NCBI RefSeq assembly: GCF_000331225.1
Contig: NZ_ANFY01000010.1
Span: forward strand, 96,958-160,957
DNA length: 64,000 nucleotides
Source of the DNA: Sandarakinorhabdus sp. AAP62
GTDB lineage: Bacteria > Pseudomonadota > Alphaproteobacteria > Sphingomonadales > Sphingomonadaceae
Direction of reading: 5' to 3'
This document shows, piece after piece, positions 35,307 to 44,393 of the stretch (the stretch's first letter is position 1; every line of letters starts with the position of its first letter). The notes below the pieces were generated by a model that was given only the letters and a program-made list of their open reading frames with translations, did not search any database and had not been told where the DNA came from. A program made the position numbers and the translations under genes.

Positions 35307-36790
35307 CCGCGTTGGCCCAAGTGTTATCTGCGCCGGGCAGCCTGCCTTGGCTGGTGCTGCACGATGTGCGCGTGAAGGCGCGTGGCCGGCAGGGCCGTTG
35401 GGGCCGCATGATCGCCATCGCGCTGCTGGCCGCGCTGCCGGTTCTGGGTGGCGCGGTCCTGGCGTGGCGGGTGCGCGGCGGGGCCGATCTGCCGCAGGCT
35501 GCACTGGGCCTGGTCGGCGCCGTGCTGCTGGGCATGATGCTGGTGATGATCAGTTCGGCCTATGCGCATGTGCTGCGGCTGGGGCGTGATCGCGGCGAGC
35601 TGGAGTTGCTGCTCACTGCCCCGCTGCCGGTCACACGGGTGGTCGCAGCCCGGGTCGCGGGCGTGCAGGCGGTGGTGGCGCTGCCCTTCCTGATTCTCAC
35701 CGGGCCGTTCTTCCTGTTTTCCGCGCTGTTCGGCCATGTCGGTTGGCTGGCCGGGCCGCTGGTGGTGATCGCCAATGCGCTGGTGGCCACGGCGCTGGCG
35801 CTCAGCATCGCCACCTTGCTCGACCGCCTGCTGGGCCAGGCGCGGGCGAAGCTGGTGGCGCAGGCCATGGGCGTGTGCCTGGCTGGCGGCGTGTTTGCCC
35901 TGGGCCAGGCGCCGAACTTCGCCCCCAGATGGTTCGATGCGCAACTGGCCTTCTTTTCGCAGCGTCCGCCGGCCCCGCTCGATTGGCCGGCGCAGGCGGT
36001 GTTTGGCCAGCCCCTGCAACTGATCGCCGTGCTGGCCCTGGCGCTGGCGGCGACACAATGTTCGGCCTGGCTGGCCGCCGGCCGGATGGAAGCGGCGCCG
36101 GTCGATCCCATGGCGGCCAATGCCCCGGCCGCCCCCCGCCGCCGCGGCGCGGTGCGCTTTGGCGGCAGCGCCTTTGCCGCCCTGTTCGGCAAGGAATTGA
36201 AACTGCTGGGCCGTGATCCCGAGCTCATCTCGCAGATCGGCCAGCAACTGGTGTTCATGGTGCCGATCCTGGCGCTGATCTTCACCGATGGCCAGGTCAC
36301 GCCGGCGCGGCTGGCGGCCGCAGGCGTATTCCTGGCCGGGGCCTTGTCGTCGTCGCTGGCGTGGCTGGTGCTGTGCGCGGAAGACGCACCCGATCTGATC
36401 GCGGCCGCGCCGCTGCGCCCCGGCATGGCGATCCGGGCCAAGCTGGCCGCTGCCCTCACCCCGCCGCTGCTGATGGTGTCGGCACTGGCGTTGCTGGTGC
36501 TTCCGAAATCGCCGCTCGCCGTGGCGGTGATGCTGCCGATGGCGCTGGTCGCCGGGTTGGCCAGTGCGGCCATGCAGGCCTGGACCCAGCCGCCGGCGCG
36601 CCGCAGCGCCTTTCGCAAGCGCTATCGCAGTTCGCTGCTGATGGCCGTCGGCGAGTTCGTGCTGCTCGGCAGCCTGGCCGGCGCCACCCGTCTGCTGCTG
36701 GCGGGCAGCTGGTGGACGTTGGCCGCGCTGGCGGTGCCTGCAGTGATGCTGGCCGGGGTGTGGTGGTTCAGGTTGAAGCCGGCTGAATAG
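35303..36790 (+). CDS. ABC-2-type exporter permease
   Basis: A 495-residue membrane protein with many hydrophobic segments and no other domain. It is the transmembrane partner of the ATPase directly upstream, with which it overlaps by 4 bases. Its size suggests two half-type repeats, each with about six helices, in one chain. Substrate cannot be inferred. It ends 4 bases before the convergent eda gene, so the regions compress together without a visible terminator. Confidence 0.86.
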   Translation: MTALAQVLSAPGSLPWLVLHDVRVKARGRQGRWGRMIAIALLAALPVLGGAVLAWRVRGGADLPQAALGLVGAVLLGMMLVMISSAYAHVLRLGRDRGELELLLTAPLPVTRVVAARVAGVQAVVALPFLILTGPFFLFSALFGHVGWLAGPLVVIANALVATALALSIATLLDRLLGQARAKLVAQAMGVCLAGGVFALGQAPNFAPRWFDAQLAFFSQRPPAPLDWPAQAVFGQPLQLIAVLALALAATQCSAWLAAGRMEAAPVDPMAANAPAAPRRRGAVRFGGSAFAALFGKELKLLGRDPELISQIGQQLVFMVPILALIFTDGQVTPARLAAAGVFLAGALSSSLAWLVLCAEDAPDLIAAAPLRPGMAIRAKLAAALTPPLLMVSALALLVLPKSPLAVAVMLPMALVAGLASAAMQAWTQPPARRSAFRKRYRSSLLMAVGEFVLLGSLAGATRLLLAGSWWTLAALAVPAVMLAGVWWFRLKPAE

Positions 36791-36794
36791 GTTT

Positions 36795-37409
36795 TCAGCG
36801 CGGCAGCGCGGCGGCGGCCCGTGCCCGCGCTTCGATCGCGGCCCAATCGGTTTCACCGCGTCCCGCGATCCAGCTGCCACCCACGCAGACCACGCTGGGT
36901 TCCGCCAGCCACTGGCCGGCGGTTTCGGGCGTGATGCCCCCGGTGGGGCAGAAACGGACATGGCCAAAGGGCGCCGCCAGCGCGCGCAGCAGCGGCAGGC
37001 CACCCGATGCCACCGCCGGGAAGAATTTCAGCCGGTTGAAGCCCATTTCCTGGGCACGGATGATATCGCTGGCGCTGGCCACGCCGGGCAGGAACGGCAC
37101 ACCGCTGGTGCGCGCCGCCGATCCCAGCGCCGCCGTGATGCCGGGTGACACGACGAAACGGGCGCCTGCCACCAGCGCAGCCGAAAGGTCTCCGGCCGAT
37201 ATCACCGTGCCGGCGCCCACGATGGCGCCCGGCACCTTGGCCATTTCGGTGATCACGTCCAGCGCCACCGGGGTGCGCAGCGTCACTTCCAGGATCGGCA
37301 GGCCGCCAGCCACCAGCGCTTCGGCCAGCGGCCGGGCGTGGGCAACATCGTCCACCACCAGCACCGGGATCACCGGTGCCATGGTCATGATGCTGTCGAG
37401 ATCCATCAT
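36795..37409 (-). CDS. eda: KDPG aldolase (2-dehydro-3-deoxyphosphogluconate aldolase)
   Basis: Splits KDPG into pyruvate and glyceraldehyde 3-phosphate, the last step of the Entner-Doudoroff pathway. The 204-residue protein keeps IPVLVVDD at the N terminus, EVTLRTPVALDVI, the SPGIT loop and the Schiff-base Lys in RLKFFPAVASGG. It overlaps the glk stop (TGA within ATGATG). With zwf and glk it forms the sugar-entry end of the long glucan-utilisation run. The dehydratase gene edd is not in the window. Confidence 0.95.
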   Translation of the reverse strand: MMDLDSIMTMAPVIPVLVVDDVAHARPLAEALVAGGLPILEVTLRTPVALDVITEMAKVPGAIVGAGTVISAGDLSAALVAGARFVVSPGITAALGSAARTSGVPFLPGVASASDIIRAQEMGFNRLKFFPAVASGGLPLLRALAAPFGHVRFCPTGGITPETAGQWLAEPSVVCVGGSWIAGRGETDWAAIEARARAAAALPR

Positions 37410-38380
37410 CGCTGTTTCCTGCCAAACGCGGCAGCAGCACCGAACAGGCCGGGCTGCGGGTGGGTGATCAGCTTGACAGGCAAGTTGCGCATCAGCGTCT
37501 CGAACCGGCCTTTTGCCGCAAAGCGGCCGGCAAAGCCAGAGCGGGGCAGATGATCGGCCAGTCGGGCCCCCAGGCCGCCGCCGATCACCACGCCGCCGGC
37601 CCCGTGGGCCAGTGCGATGTTGCCGGCGAATGTGCCCAGCGCCAGGCAGAAGCGATCGAGCGCGGCCGCCGCCAGACTGTCTTCACCGCTCATTGCCAGT
37701 GTCCACAGCGTCTTGTCGTCCATCGGCTGGATGGCGCGGTCTTCCAGAGCGGCCAGCGCGGCGTAAATGTCGGCAAGGCCGGGCCCCGAGATCACCCGTT
37801 CCGCCGATACCCGGACAAAGCGCTTGCGGAAATGCGCCAGGATCGCGTCTTCCAGGCTGTCCACCGGGGAAAAGTCGCCGTGGCTGCCTTCGGTGGGCAG
37901 CACCTGCCAATCCGGCCCGCCCCGCTTGACCAGCAGGCCGACGCCAAGCCCGGTGCCGGGGCCGAGCACGGAGATGGTGCCCACGTCGGGCAACGGCACA
38001 TCGGGCCCGCAGACATGCTGGAACTGATCGGCCCCGCAGGTGCCCACGGCATAGGCCACGGCTTCGAAATCATTGACCAGCACATGGGCATCAACGCCCA
38101 GCTTCTCGTTGATCAGCGCCGGGCGGATGATCCAGGGATTGTTGGTCAGCTTCAGTTCCTCGCCCACCACCGGGCCGGCCACGGCCAGCGCGGCGGCGCG
38201 GGGCAGGGGCCGGCCGATTGTGGCGCCGAAATTTTCCCACGCCATCTGCAGCGAGGCATGTTCGGCGCAGCGCATCACCACCGGTTCATCCAGCGCCACC
38301 ACATTGCCGGCCCCATCCAGCCGGGCCAGCGCGAAACGGGCGTGGGTGCCGCCGATATCGGCTGCGACAAGCTCAGTCAT
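37406..38380 (-). CDS. glk: Glucokinase
   Basis: Phosphorylates cytoplasmic glucose released from maltodextrins. The 324-residue protein has the ATP-binding phosphate motif ADIGGTHARFAL at the N terminus and the second phosphate region GGVVIGGGLGARL near residue 270, typical of the bacterial Glk family. ATG 38380 follows AAGGAGCTGGC, a near-perfect ribosome site. It overlaps the zwf 3' end by 8 bases and eda by 4 bases. Confidence 0.94.
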   Translation of the reverse strand: MTELVAADIGGTHARFALARLDGAGNVVALDEPVVMRCAEHASLQMAWENFGATIGRPLPRAAALAVAGPVVGEELKLTNNPWIIRPALINEKLGVDAHVLVNDFEAVAYAVGTCGADQFQHVCGPDVPLPDVGTISVLGPGTGLGVGLLVKRGGPDWQVLPTEGSHGDFSPVDSLEDAILAHFRKRFVRVSAERVISGPGLADIYAALAALEDRAIQPMDDKTLWTLAMSGEDSLAAAALDRFCLALGTFAGNIALAHGAGGVVIGGGLGARLADHLPRSGFAGRFAAKGRFETLMRNLPVKLITHPQPGLFGAAAAFGRKQR

Positions 38381-39824
38381 GCCAGCTCCTTGCATCACGT
38401 TCGATCAGCGCGATGGCGGCAGCCGGCCCCCAGTTGCCGGCGGAATAGGGCTTCACCGCCATGCCGGTCTCCTGCCAGCCGGCGCGGATCGCGTCGATCC
38501 AGGTCCATTGCGCCTCCACCTCGTCGCGGCGCACGAACAGGGTCTGCCGGCCTTCCACCAGGTCCAGCATCAGCCGTTCATAGGCGATGCGGCGGCGCAC
38601 ATCGGCAAAGGCGTTGGTCATGCCGATATCCAGCGGTACGGCGCGCAGTTTCAGCCCATCACGGTCCAGCCCCGGCACCTTGGCCATCATCGTCAGGCCC
38701 ACATTCTCATCGGGCTGGATCGAGATGATCAGCTTGTTGGCCTGCAGCGCGGCATCGCCGAACATCGAATGCGGCACGCCACGGAACTGCACGATAATCT
38801 CGCTCAGCCGCTGCGGCATGCGTTTGCCGGTGCGCAGATAGAAAGGCACGCCCTTCCAGCGCCAATTGTCGACATGGGCCTTCAGCGCCACAAAAGTCTC
38901 GGTGTCGGACGGGCGGCCCAGTTCATCCAGATAGGCCGGCACCGGCTGACCCAGGATGGCGCCGGCGCCATATTGGCCGCGCACGCTGTGGCTTTCGACA
39001 TCACGGGCAGTGATCGGCCGCAATGATCGCAGCACCTTCACCTTTTCATCGCGCACGGCCGCCGGATCGAGCCGGGCCGGCGGTTCCATGGCAACCAGTG
39101 CCAGCAACTGCAGCATGTGGTTCTGCACCATGTCGCGCAGCGCGCCCATGCCGTCATAATAATCGGCGCGGCCTTCCAGCCCGACGGTTTCGCCCACGCT
39201 GATCTGCACATGATCGATGCCGGCGGCATTCCACAGCGGTTCGAGCAGCACATTGCCAAAGCGCAGCGCCAGCAGATTCTGGACGGTTTCCTTGCCCAGA
39301 TAATGATCGATGCGGAAAATCTGGCTTTCCGGGTAAGCCGCTGCCACGGCGTCGTTGATCGCCCGGCTGCTGGCCAGATCATGGCCAAGAGGCTTTTCCA
39401 GCGCCAGCCGCGCGCCGTCGCAGGCCAAACCGGCACCGGCCAGGCCAGCAATGGTCGATCCGAACAGGCTGGGCGCGGTCGACAGGAAGATCGCCAGCCG
39501 GCAGGGGTCGCCGACTTCGGCAGCCAGCGCGGCAAAGCCATCGGCCCTGGTGGCGTCCAGCGGCACATAGGCCAGCCGATCGAGGAAGCTGGCAACGGCG
39601 GCGGCGGGACGGCGGTCCGGCTCGATGAACTGTTCCAGGGCCTTGGCGGCCATCTCGCGGAACGCGCCACTGTCCAGCGCCGAACGCGCCGTTCCAATGA
39701 TGCGCAGATCAGGGTGGAGCAGGCCATCGCCGTGCAGCCCGAACAGCGACGGAATCAGCATGCGCCGCGACAGATCGCCCGTTGCACCAAACAGAAGCAG
39801 GGAAGTCGCGGCGGTCATCGGCAT
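38373..39824 (-). CDS. zwf: Glucose-6-phosphate 1-dehydrogenase
   Basis: Oxidises glucose 6-phosphate to 6-phosphogluconolactone, feeding the Entner-Doudoroff pathway. The 483-residue enzyme shows the dinucleotide motif LFGATGDLSRRM and the active-site stretch RIDHYLGKETVQNLLALRF. The start overlaps the stop of the upstream exported esterase by one base (TAATG). There is no strong ribosome site, which suggests reinitiation after the esterase. No pgl gene is present. Confidence 0.95.
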   Translation of the reverse strand: MPMTAATSLLLFGATGDLSRRMLIPSLFGLHGDGLLHPDLRIIGTARSALDSGAFREMAAKALEQFIEPDRRPAAAVASFLDRLAYVPLDATRADGFAALAAEVGDPCRLAIFLSTAPSLFGSTIAGLAGAGLACDGARLALEKPLGHDLASSRAINDAVAAAYPESQIFRIDHYLGKETVQNLLALRFGNVLLEPLWNAAGIDHVQISVGETVGLEGRADYYDGMGALRDMVQNHMLQLLALVAMEPPARLDPAAVRDEKVKVLRSLRPITARDVESHSVRGQYGAGAILGQPVPAYLDELGRPSDTETFVALKAHVDNWRWKGVPFYLRTGKRMPQRLSEIIVQFRGVPHSMFGDAALQANKLIISIQPDENVGLTMMAKVPGLDRDGLKLRAVPLDIGMTNAFADVRRRIAYERLMLDLVEGRQTLFVRRDEVEAQWTWIDAIRAGWQETGMAVKPYSAGNWGPAAAIALIERDARSWHD

Positions 39825-40738
39825 TACTCAAACAGGAATGTGAACGTTAACGCAAGTCTGGCGGCCCAGCTGGCCTCATTGTGGCCGGTGCCGGGGAAAT
39901 AACGGCTAACGAAATCCGTGTCGCGGCGCCAGCCTGCGTTCACGACGGCCGAATCGGCCACGGTCTGGAATGTGGCATAATGCTGATCCAGCCCCTGATC
40001 GCCATGATCGAACCAGAGGCGGCGGCCGGCCGGAGGCCCCAGTCGCGCGCCGATCCAGTCAGCGATGGCGGTCTGGATGGCAGGCACTTCGCCGGCCTGC
40101 GGCTCCGGCTGCGGGGCGAGGACGGGCCAATGGGTGGACAGGCAACCGGCGGCACGAAACAGATCCGGCCGCTGCATCAGTGCGTTCAGCGAGGCAAGGC
40201 CGCCCATGGAGGAGCCAGCGATCACCGCCTTGCCCGGCGCCACCCCGTGCTGCGCGCGCAGCAGCGGCAGCACCGTATCGGCGAGCAGCGCCACATAGGC
40301 ATCTGATCGCGACGGCCCGCCACCAGCAAGGTTGAAGCGCGCCGCCAACGGCCCCGGCAGCCGCGCCATCAGATCGGCCGGGACATAATCGCCCCAGCGT
40401 TGCGCGCCCGTGTTCCACACGCCGGCCACGATCATTGGCGGCAGCGTGCCGGCAGCCATGCCGGCCATGATGGTTTCCGCCACGCCCCAGGTGACGCCGC
40501 CATAGGCGGAGGCGGGCGCGAACAGATTCTGGCCGTCGTGCATCAGCAGCAGCGGCAGTGGCCTGGCCCCACGGACATTGGCTTCCGCATCGGGCGGCAC
40601 CCACACATCGACATGGCGCGGCTGCAATCCCGGCCCGGCCACATTGGCATGCCGGGTGAACTGGATGGATTCCCGGGCCAATGTCGGCGCGGCCAGCAAT
40701 GTTGTGCTGCCGGCGATCAGGGCGCGCCGGTTGATCAC
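39824..40738 (-). CDS. Exported alpha/beta-fold esterase (EstD/enterochelin-esterase-like)
   Basis: A 304-residue exported hydrolase of the putative-esterase (Fes/YbbA) type. The N terminus is signal-like with twin arginines (MINRRALIAGSTTLLAA). The nucleophile elbow GSSMGG lies in AGSSMGGLASLNALMQRPDLF, with a later His in GTGHNEASW near the C terminus. Such enzymes often remove acyl groups from sugars. It starts with GTG at 40738 inside the GH97 stop. Its place inside an alpha-glucan run suggests acyl groups on the substrate, though starch is rarely acylated; that link is inference. Confidence 0.84.
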   Translation of the reverse strand: MINRRALIAGSTTLLAAPTLARESIQFTRHANVAGPGLQPRHVDVWVPPDAEANVRGARPLPLLLMHDGQNLFAPASAYGGVTWGVAETIMAGMAAGTLPPMIVAGVWNTGAQRWGDYVPADLMARLPGPLAARFNLAGGGPSRSDAYVALLADTVLPLLRAQHGVAPGKAVIAGSSMGGLASLNALMQRPDLFRAAGCLSTHWPVLAPQPEPQAGEVPAIQTAIADWIGARLGPPAGRRLWFDHGDQGLDQHYATFQTVADSAVVNAGWRRDTDFVSRYFPGTGHNEASWAARLALTFTFLFE

Positions 40739-42780
40739 CTGATCGGTTCGAACCGCGCCGCCGCGCCGCCACCGCCGGCTGCCAGCCGCACGCTCAGCCG
40801 ATCATTGCTGGTGACGATCCGCGTTTCCACCGCCAGATCATGCGGGTTGGCATCGGCGCCATCGCCGTCCCGCCACAGGGTGAGGCGATAACGCTGGCCG
40901 GGGGTGAGGAAGGACAGCGCCACATCAACGGGCACGGCCTGCTTGCCGCCGGCCGCACCCAGCCACCAATCCTGGCCACTGCGGCGCTGGCGGGCGGTGA
41001 CGACATGGCTGCCGGGTTCACCGGCCAGCGTGATCGATTCCTGCCAGTCCACCGGCACGGCGCGGATGAAATCCATCGCCGCCCCGGGCGCCTTGGCATA
41101 GTTTTCCGGCAGATCGGCGACCATCTGCAGCGGCGAGTAGATGGTGACATAAAGCGCCAGCTGCTTGGCCAGCGTCGAGGGGATTTTCTGCCCGCGCCCC
41201 TGCAGCGACACGATGCCTGGCGTATAATCCATCGGTCCGGCCAGCAGCCGGGTGAAGGCCAAAGTCGCCTCATGCTCCGGACCATTGTCGGGATTGCCCC
41301 AGGCGTTGAACTCCATCCCGCGCGCGCCTTCGCGGCTCACCCAATTGGGCCAGGTGCGGCGCAGGCCGGTGTCCTTGATCGGCTCGTGGGAATTGATGCT
41401 GATGCGGTGCGCGGCAGCGGCCTCCAGCACCTTCACATGGTGGCGGGCGCTGGCCTGGCCTTCGTGCCATTCATAGGTCAGGGCGCGCGGCTGGCCGTTC
41501 ATGTCGGTGCCGGGGGTATTGGCCGCCACCTGCAGCCCGCCGGCATCGGCGACATAGCCGGTCTTCACCATCGTCACGCCATTCTGCTGGTAATAGGCCA
41601 TGCCCGCGCCCAGCTGCGCCTCGTAATTGGCGAGATTGCCGCTGGTTTCGTGGTGGCCAATCAGGCCGACGCGCTTCTTCTTCGCGTGGGCCGCGATGGC
41701 GACCATATCGAAATCGGGCGTGGGTTCGGCAAACCGGAAATCCCAGCCATTGGCAAACCAATCGCCATCCCAGCCCTTGTTCCAGCCTTCGATCAGCAGG
41801 CCGCACAGGCCGTTGGCCGCCGCCCAGTCGATCATCTTCAGCGCATTGGCCGTCGTTGCGCCGTGCTTCGCACCCGTCGCCCAGCTTTCGGTATCGAGGT
41901 GCATCGACCACCAGATGCCGGCATATTTGCAAGGGCGAACCCACGACACATCACCCAGCTTGTTGGGCGCGTTCAAATTCAGGATCAGGCTGCTGTTCGC
42001 CAGCGCCGGTGCGCTGTCACCGATCATCACCACCCGCCATGGCGTTGCGAACGGCGCGGCCACCACCACCGCCGGGCCACTGGCCGACGGGGTGAGCGCG
42101 GCGCGGAACATGCCGCCCCCCGCCGGCTGCAGGTTCATGCCGGCATAATCAATGAGGGCAGCTTCGTGGATGGACAGCCAGGTGCCGCCGGCGGTCTTCA
42201 TGGTCATCGGAGTCTGGGCGAGGCCGACTTCGGTGATGCCGGTGGCGCGATAGAGATATTCCTCGCGATTCCATTCCAGCGCCGGAATCCACCAGGCACG
42301 GCCACCGGTTGCGCCGGCAATGCGGAATTCGGTCAGCTCGGCAACGATGCGCACGTTTTTCAGATTCGGCTGTTCGGGGAAAGCGTAGCGCAGGGCGATG
42401 CCGTCATCCGAAACGCGCAGCACCAGATCGAAGCGGCGTTTCAGCACGCTGGTCTCGGCGATGTGCAGTATCAGCTGGTTGTGCCGGTCCCGCACCTTCG
42501 CCCGCTCACCCCAGGGCTGATCCCAGGTCGTGTCGGCGCTGCTGTGGGCTTCGCCGGTGATCGCCAGCTTGCGGTCCAGCTTGGGTGCATCAGCCAGGAT
42601 GAAGCCCAGCGGCGACGGCGCGATCAGCGGCTGGCCATCGCGACTGGCCTGCCAGTAAAGCCGGCCATCGCCATCACCGCTGACACTCACGCGGGTGCGG
42701 CCATCAGGCGATTGCACGATGGGCTCGGCCAGCACGGGGAGCGCCAGCAGCAGGGCCAGCAGGGACAGGATCAGGCGCAT
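40735..42780 (-). CDS. GH97-family alpha-glucosidase (SusB-like), exported
   Basis: A 681-residue glycoside hydrolase of family GH97, inverting or retaining alpha-glucosidases such as SusB that release glucose from maltodextrins. A signal peptide is at the N terminus (MRLILSLLALLLALPVLAEP). Matching blocks include GLLIEGWNKGWDGDWF, HETSGNLANYEAQL, ISINSHEPIKDTGLRRTWP and REGARGMEFNAWGN, which carry expected carboxylate residues. A longer upstream frame belongs to the neighbouring gene; ATG 42780 is right. It overlaps the GH13 gene by 10 bases. Confidence 0.9.
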   Translation of the reverse strand: MRLILSLLALLLALPVLAEPIVQSPDGRTRVSVSGDGDGRLYWQASRDGQPLIAPSPLGFILADAPKLDRKLAITGEAHSSADTTWDQPWGERAKVRDRHNQLILHIAETSVLKRRFDLVLRVSDDGIALRYAFPEQPNLKNVRIVAELTEFRIAGATGGRAWWIPALEWNREEYLYRATGITEVGLAQTPMTMKTAGGTWLSIHEAALIDYAGMNLQPAGGGMFRAALTPSASGPAVVVAAPFATPWRVVMIGDSAPALANSSLILNLNAPNKLGDVSWVRPCKYAGIWWSMHLDTESWATGAKHGATTANALKMIDWAAANGLCGLLIEGWNKGWDGDWFANGWDFRFAEPTPDFDMVAIAAHAKKKRVGLIGHHETSGNLANYEAQLGAGMAYYQQNGVTMVKTGYVADAGGLQVAANTPGTDMNGQPRALTYEWHEGQASARHHVKVLEAAAAHRISINSHEPIKDTGLRRTWPNWVSREGARGMEFNAWGNPDNGPEHEATLAFTRLLAGPMDYTPGIVSLQGRGQKIPSTLAKQLALYVTIYSPLQMVADLPENYAKAPGAAMDFIRAVPVDWQESITLAGEPGSHVVTARQRRSGQDWWLGAAGGKQAVPVDVALSFLTPGQRYRLTLWRDGDGADANPHDLAVETRIVTSNDRLSVRLAAGGGGAAARFEPIR

Positions 42781-44393
42781 CGGGCGATCAGTCCGGAATA
42801 GGCCGGCAGCAGGCTCGGCGTCGCGCCGCCATGCTGGGCAAGGATGGTGCAGGCTGGCAGGTCGACGGCACAGGGCTCGGCTCCCAGGTTGAAGGCGCAC
42901 ACCAGCCGCTGTCCGGCCCAGCTGCGGCACAGCACCAGCGTATTGCCTTGCGCCACCGCCACTTCGACATTGCCATGGCGCAGCGCTGGCTGGCTGCGGC
43001 GCAGTGCCATCAGCATCTGCGTCCAGTGCAGCATCGAGCCCGGATCGTCGCGCTGCACATCCACAGCGCGGGCCGCGTGATCGGCGCCCAGCGGCAGCCA
43101 GGGCTTGCCAGTGGAGAAACCGGCGCCTGGCGCGGCGGCCACCCACGGCATTGGCGTGCGGGCGCCGTCGCGGCCCAGCGTCAGCGGCCAGTTGGCGATG
43201 GCTTCCGGGTCCTGCAGATCGTCAAAGCCGATCTCGGCCTGGGTCAGCCCCAGTTCCTCGCCATAATAGAGGAAGATATTGCCGCGCAGCGCGACCAGCA
43301 GCAGCATGATCAGCCGGGCATAATCATCATGGTCGTGGCCGCCGTGCCAGCGACTGGCGGCGCGTGGTGCGTCGTGGTTGGAAAAGGCCCAGCTCGGCCA
43401 GCCCGTGCCCGGCGTATCCGGCCATTCGGCCAGCGCATCGGCAACGGTGCGCGCATCCAGCTGTTCGGCATAGAGGAAGTTGAAGCCGTAGGCGCTGTTC
43501 AGACGGCGGTTGCCGGCGGTGAACTCGTGCATTTCGGCAATGGCATTGTCGCCGCCCACCTCGGCCACGGTGAAGCGATCGGGATAGAGGTTCATCACGC
43601 CCGCCACCCGTTCCAGGAACAGCGGAATATCGGGATGGGACATGTTGTGGATGCGGTTCTGGAAATCGAAGGGCCGCGTGCGCTTGTGGTTGCCGCTGGC
43701 CGGCGGATTGTCGCGCAATTGCGGATCATGCATGGCGAAATTGATGGCATCGATGCGGAAGCCATCAACCCCGCGCTCCAGCCAGAACCGCGCCACGCCC
43801 AATATGGCTTCCTGCACTGCGGGGTTGTGCAGGTTGAGATCGGGCTGGCTGGTCAGGAAATTGTGCAGATAATATTGCTGGCGGCGGGCATCCCAGGTCC
43901 AGGCCGGGCCGCCGAACACCGATTGCCAGTTGGAAGGCGGGGTGCCGTCGGGCTTGGGATCGGCCCAAACATACCAATCGGCCTTGTCATTGCGGCGGTT
44001 CTGGCGGCTTTCCCCGAACCAGGCGTGCTGATCCGAGGTATGGCTCCACACCTGGTCGATGATGATCCTGAGCCCCAGCGCATGGGCGCGTGCCACCAAT
44101 GCATCGAAATCATCAAGCGTGCCAAAGATCGGATCGACGCCGCGATAATCGGACACGTCATAGCCGAAATCCTGCATCGGCGAGGTGAAGAAGGGCGACA
44201 GCCAGATCGCATCGACATTCAGCGCCGCGACATGATCCAGCCGCTGGGTGATGCCCTTCAGGTCGCCGATCCCGTCGCCATTGCTGTCGAGGAAACTGCG
44301 CGGGTAAATCTGGTAGATGCTGGCGCCATGCCACCAAGGCAGGGCGGCGACGCTATCGGCTTGGGTCGACGGCTGGACGGCATCAGGCATCAT
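42771..44393 (-). CDS. GH13 alpha-glucosidase (cytoplasmic)
   Basis: A 540-residue GH13 alpha-glucosidase. It has the usual N-terminal YQIYPRSFLDSNGDGIGDLKGI, catalytic nucleophile region DGFRIDAINFAM, acid/base in FTVAEVGGDNA and transition-state Asp in SNHDAPRAASRW. No signal peptide is seen, so it is likely cytoplasmic and acts on imported maltose or short oligosaccharides. ATG 44393 has GAAGG at proper spacing and overlaps the upstream alpha-amylase stop (ATGA). Confidence 0.92.
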   Translation of the reverse strand: MMPDAVQPSTQADSVAALPWWHGASIYQIYPRSFLDSNGDGIGDLKGITQRLDHVAALNVDAIWLSPFFTSPMQDFGYDVSDYRGVDPIFGTLDDFDALVARAHALGLRIIIDQVWSHTSDQHAWFGESRQNRRNDKADWYVWADPKPDGTPPSNWQSVFGGPAWTWDARRQQYYLHNFLTSQPDLNLHNPAVQEAILGVARFWLERGVDGFRIDAINFAMHDPQLRDNPPASGNHKRTRPFDFQNRIHNMSHPDIPLFLERVAGVMNLYPDRFTVAEVGGDNAIAEMHEFTAGNRRLNSAYGFNFLYAEQLDARTVADALAEWPDTPGTGWPSWAFSNHDAPRAASRWHGGHDHDDYARLIMLLLVALRGNIFLYYGEELGLTQAEIGFDDLQDPEAIANWPLTLGRDGARTPMPWVAAAPGAGFSTGKPWLPLGADHAARAVDVQRDDPGSMLHWTQMLMALRRSQPALRHGNVEVAVAQGNTLVLCRSWAGQRLVCAFNLGAEPCAVDLPACTILAQHGGATPSLLPAYSGLIARCA

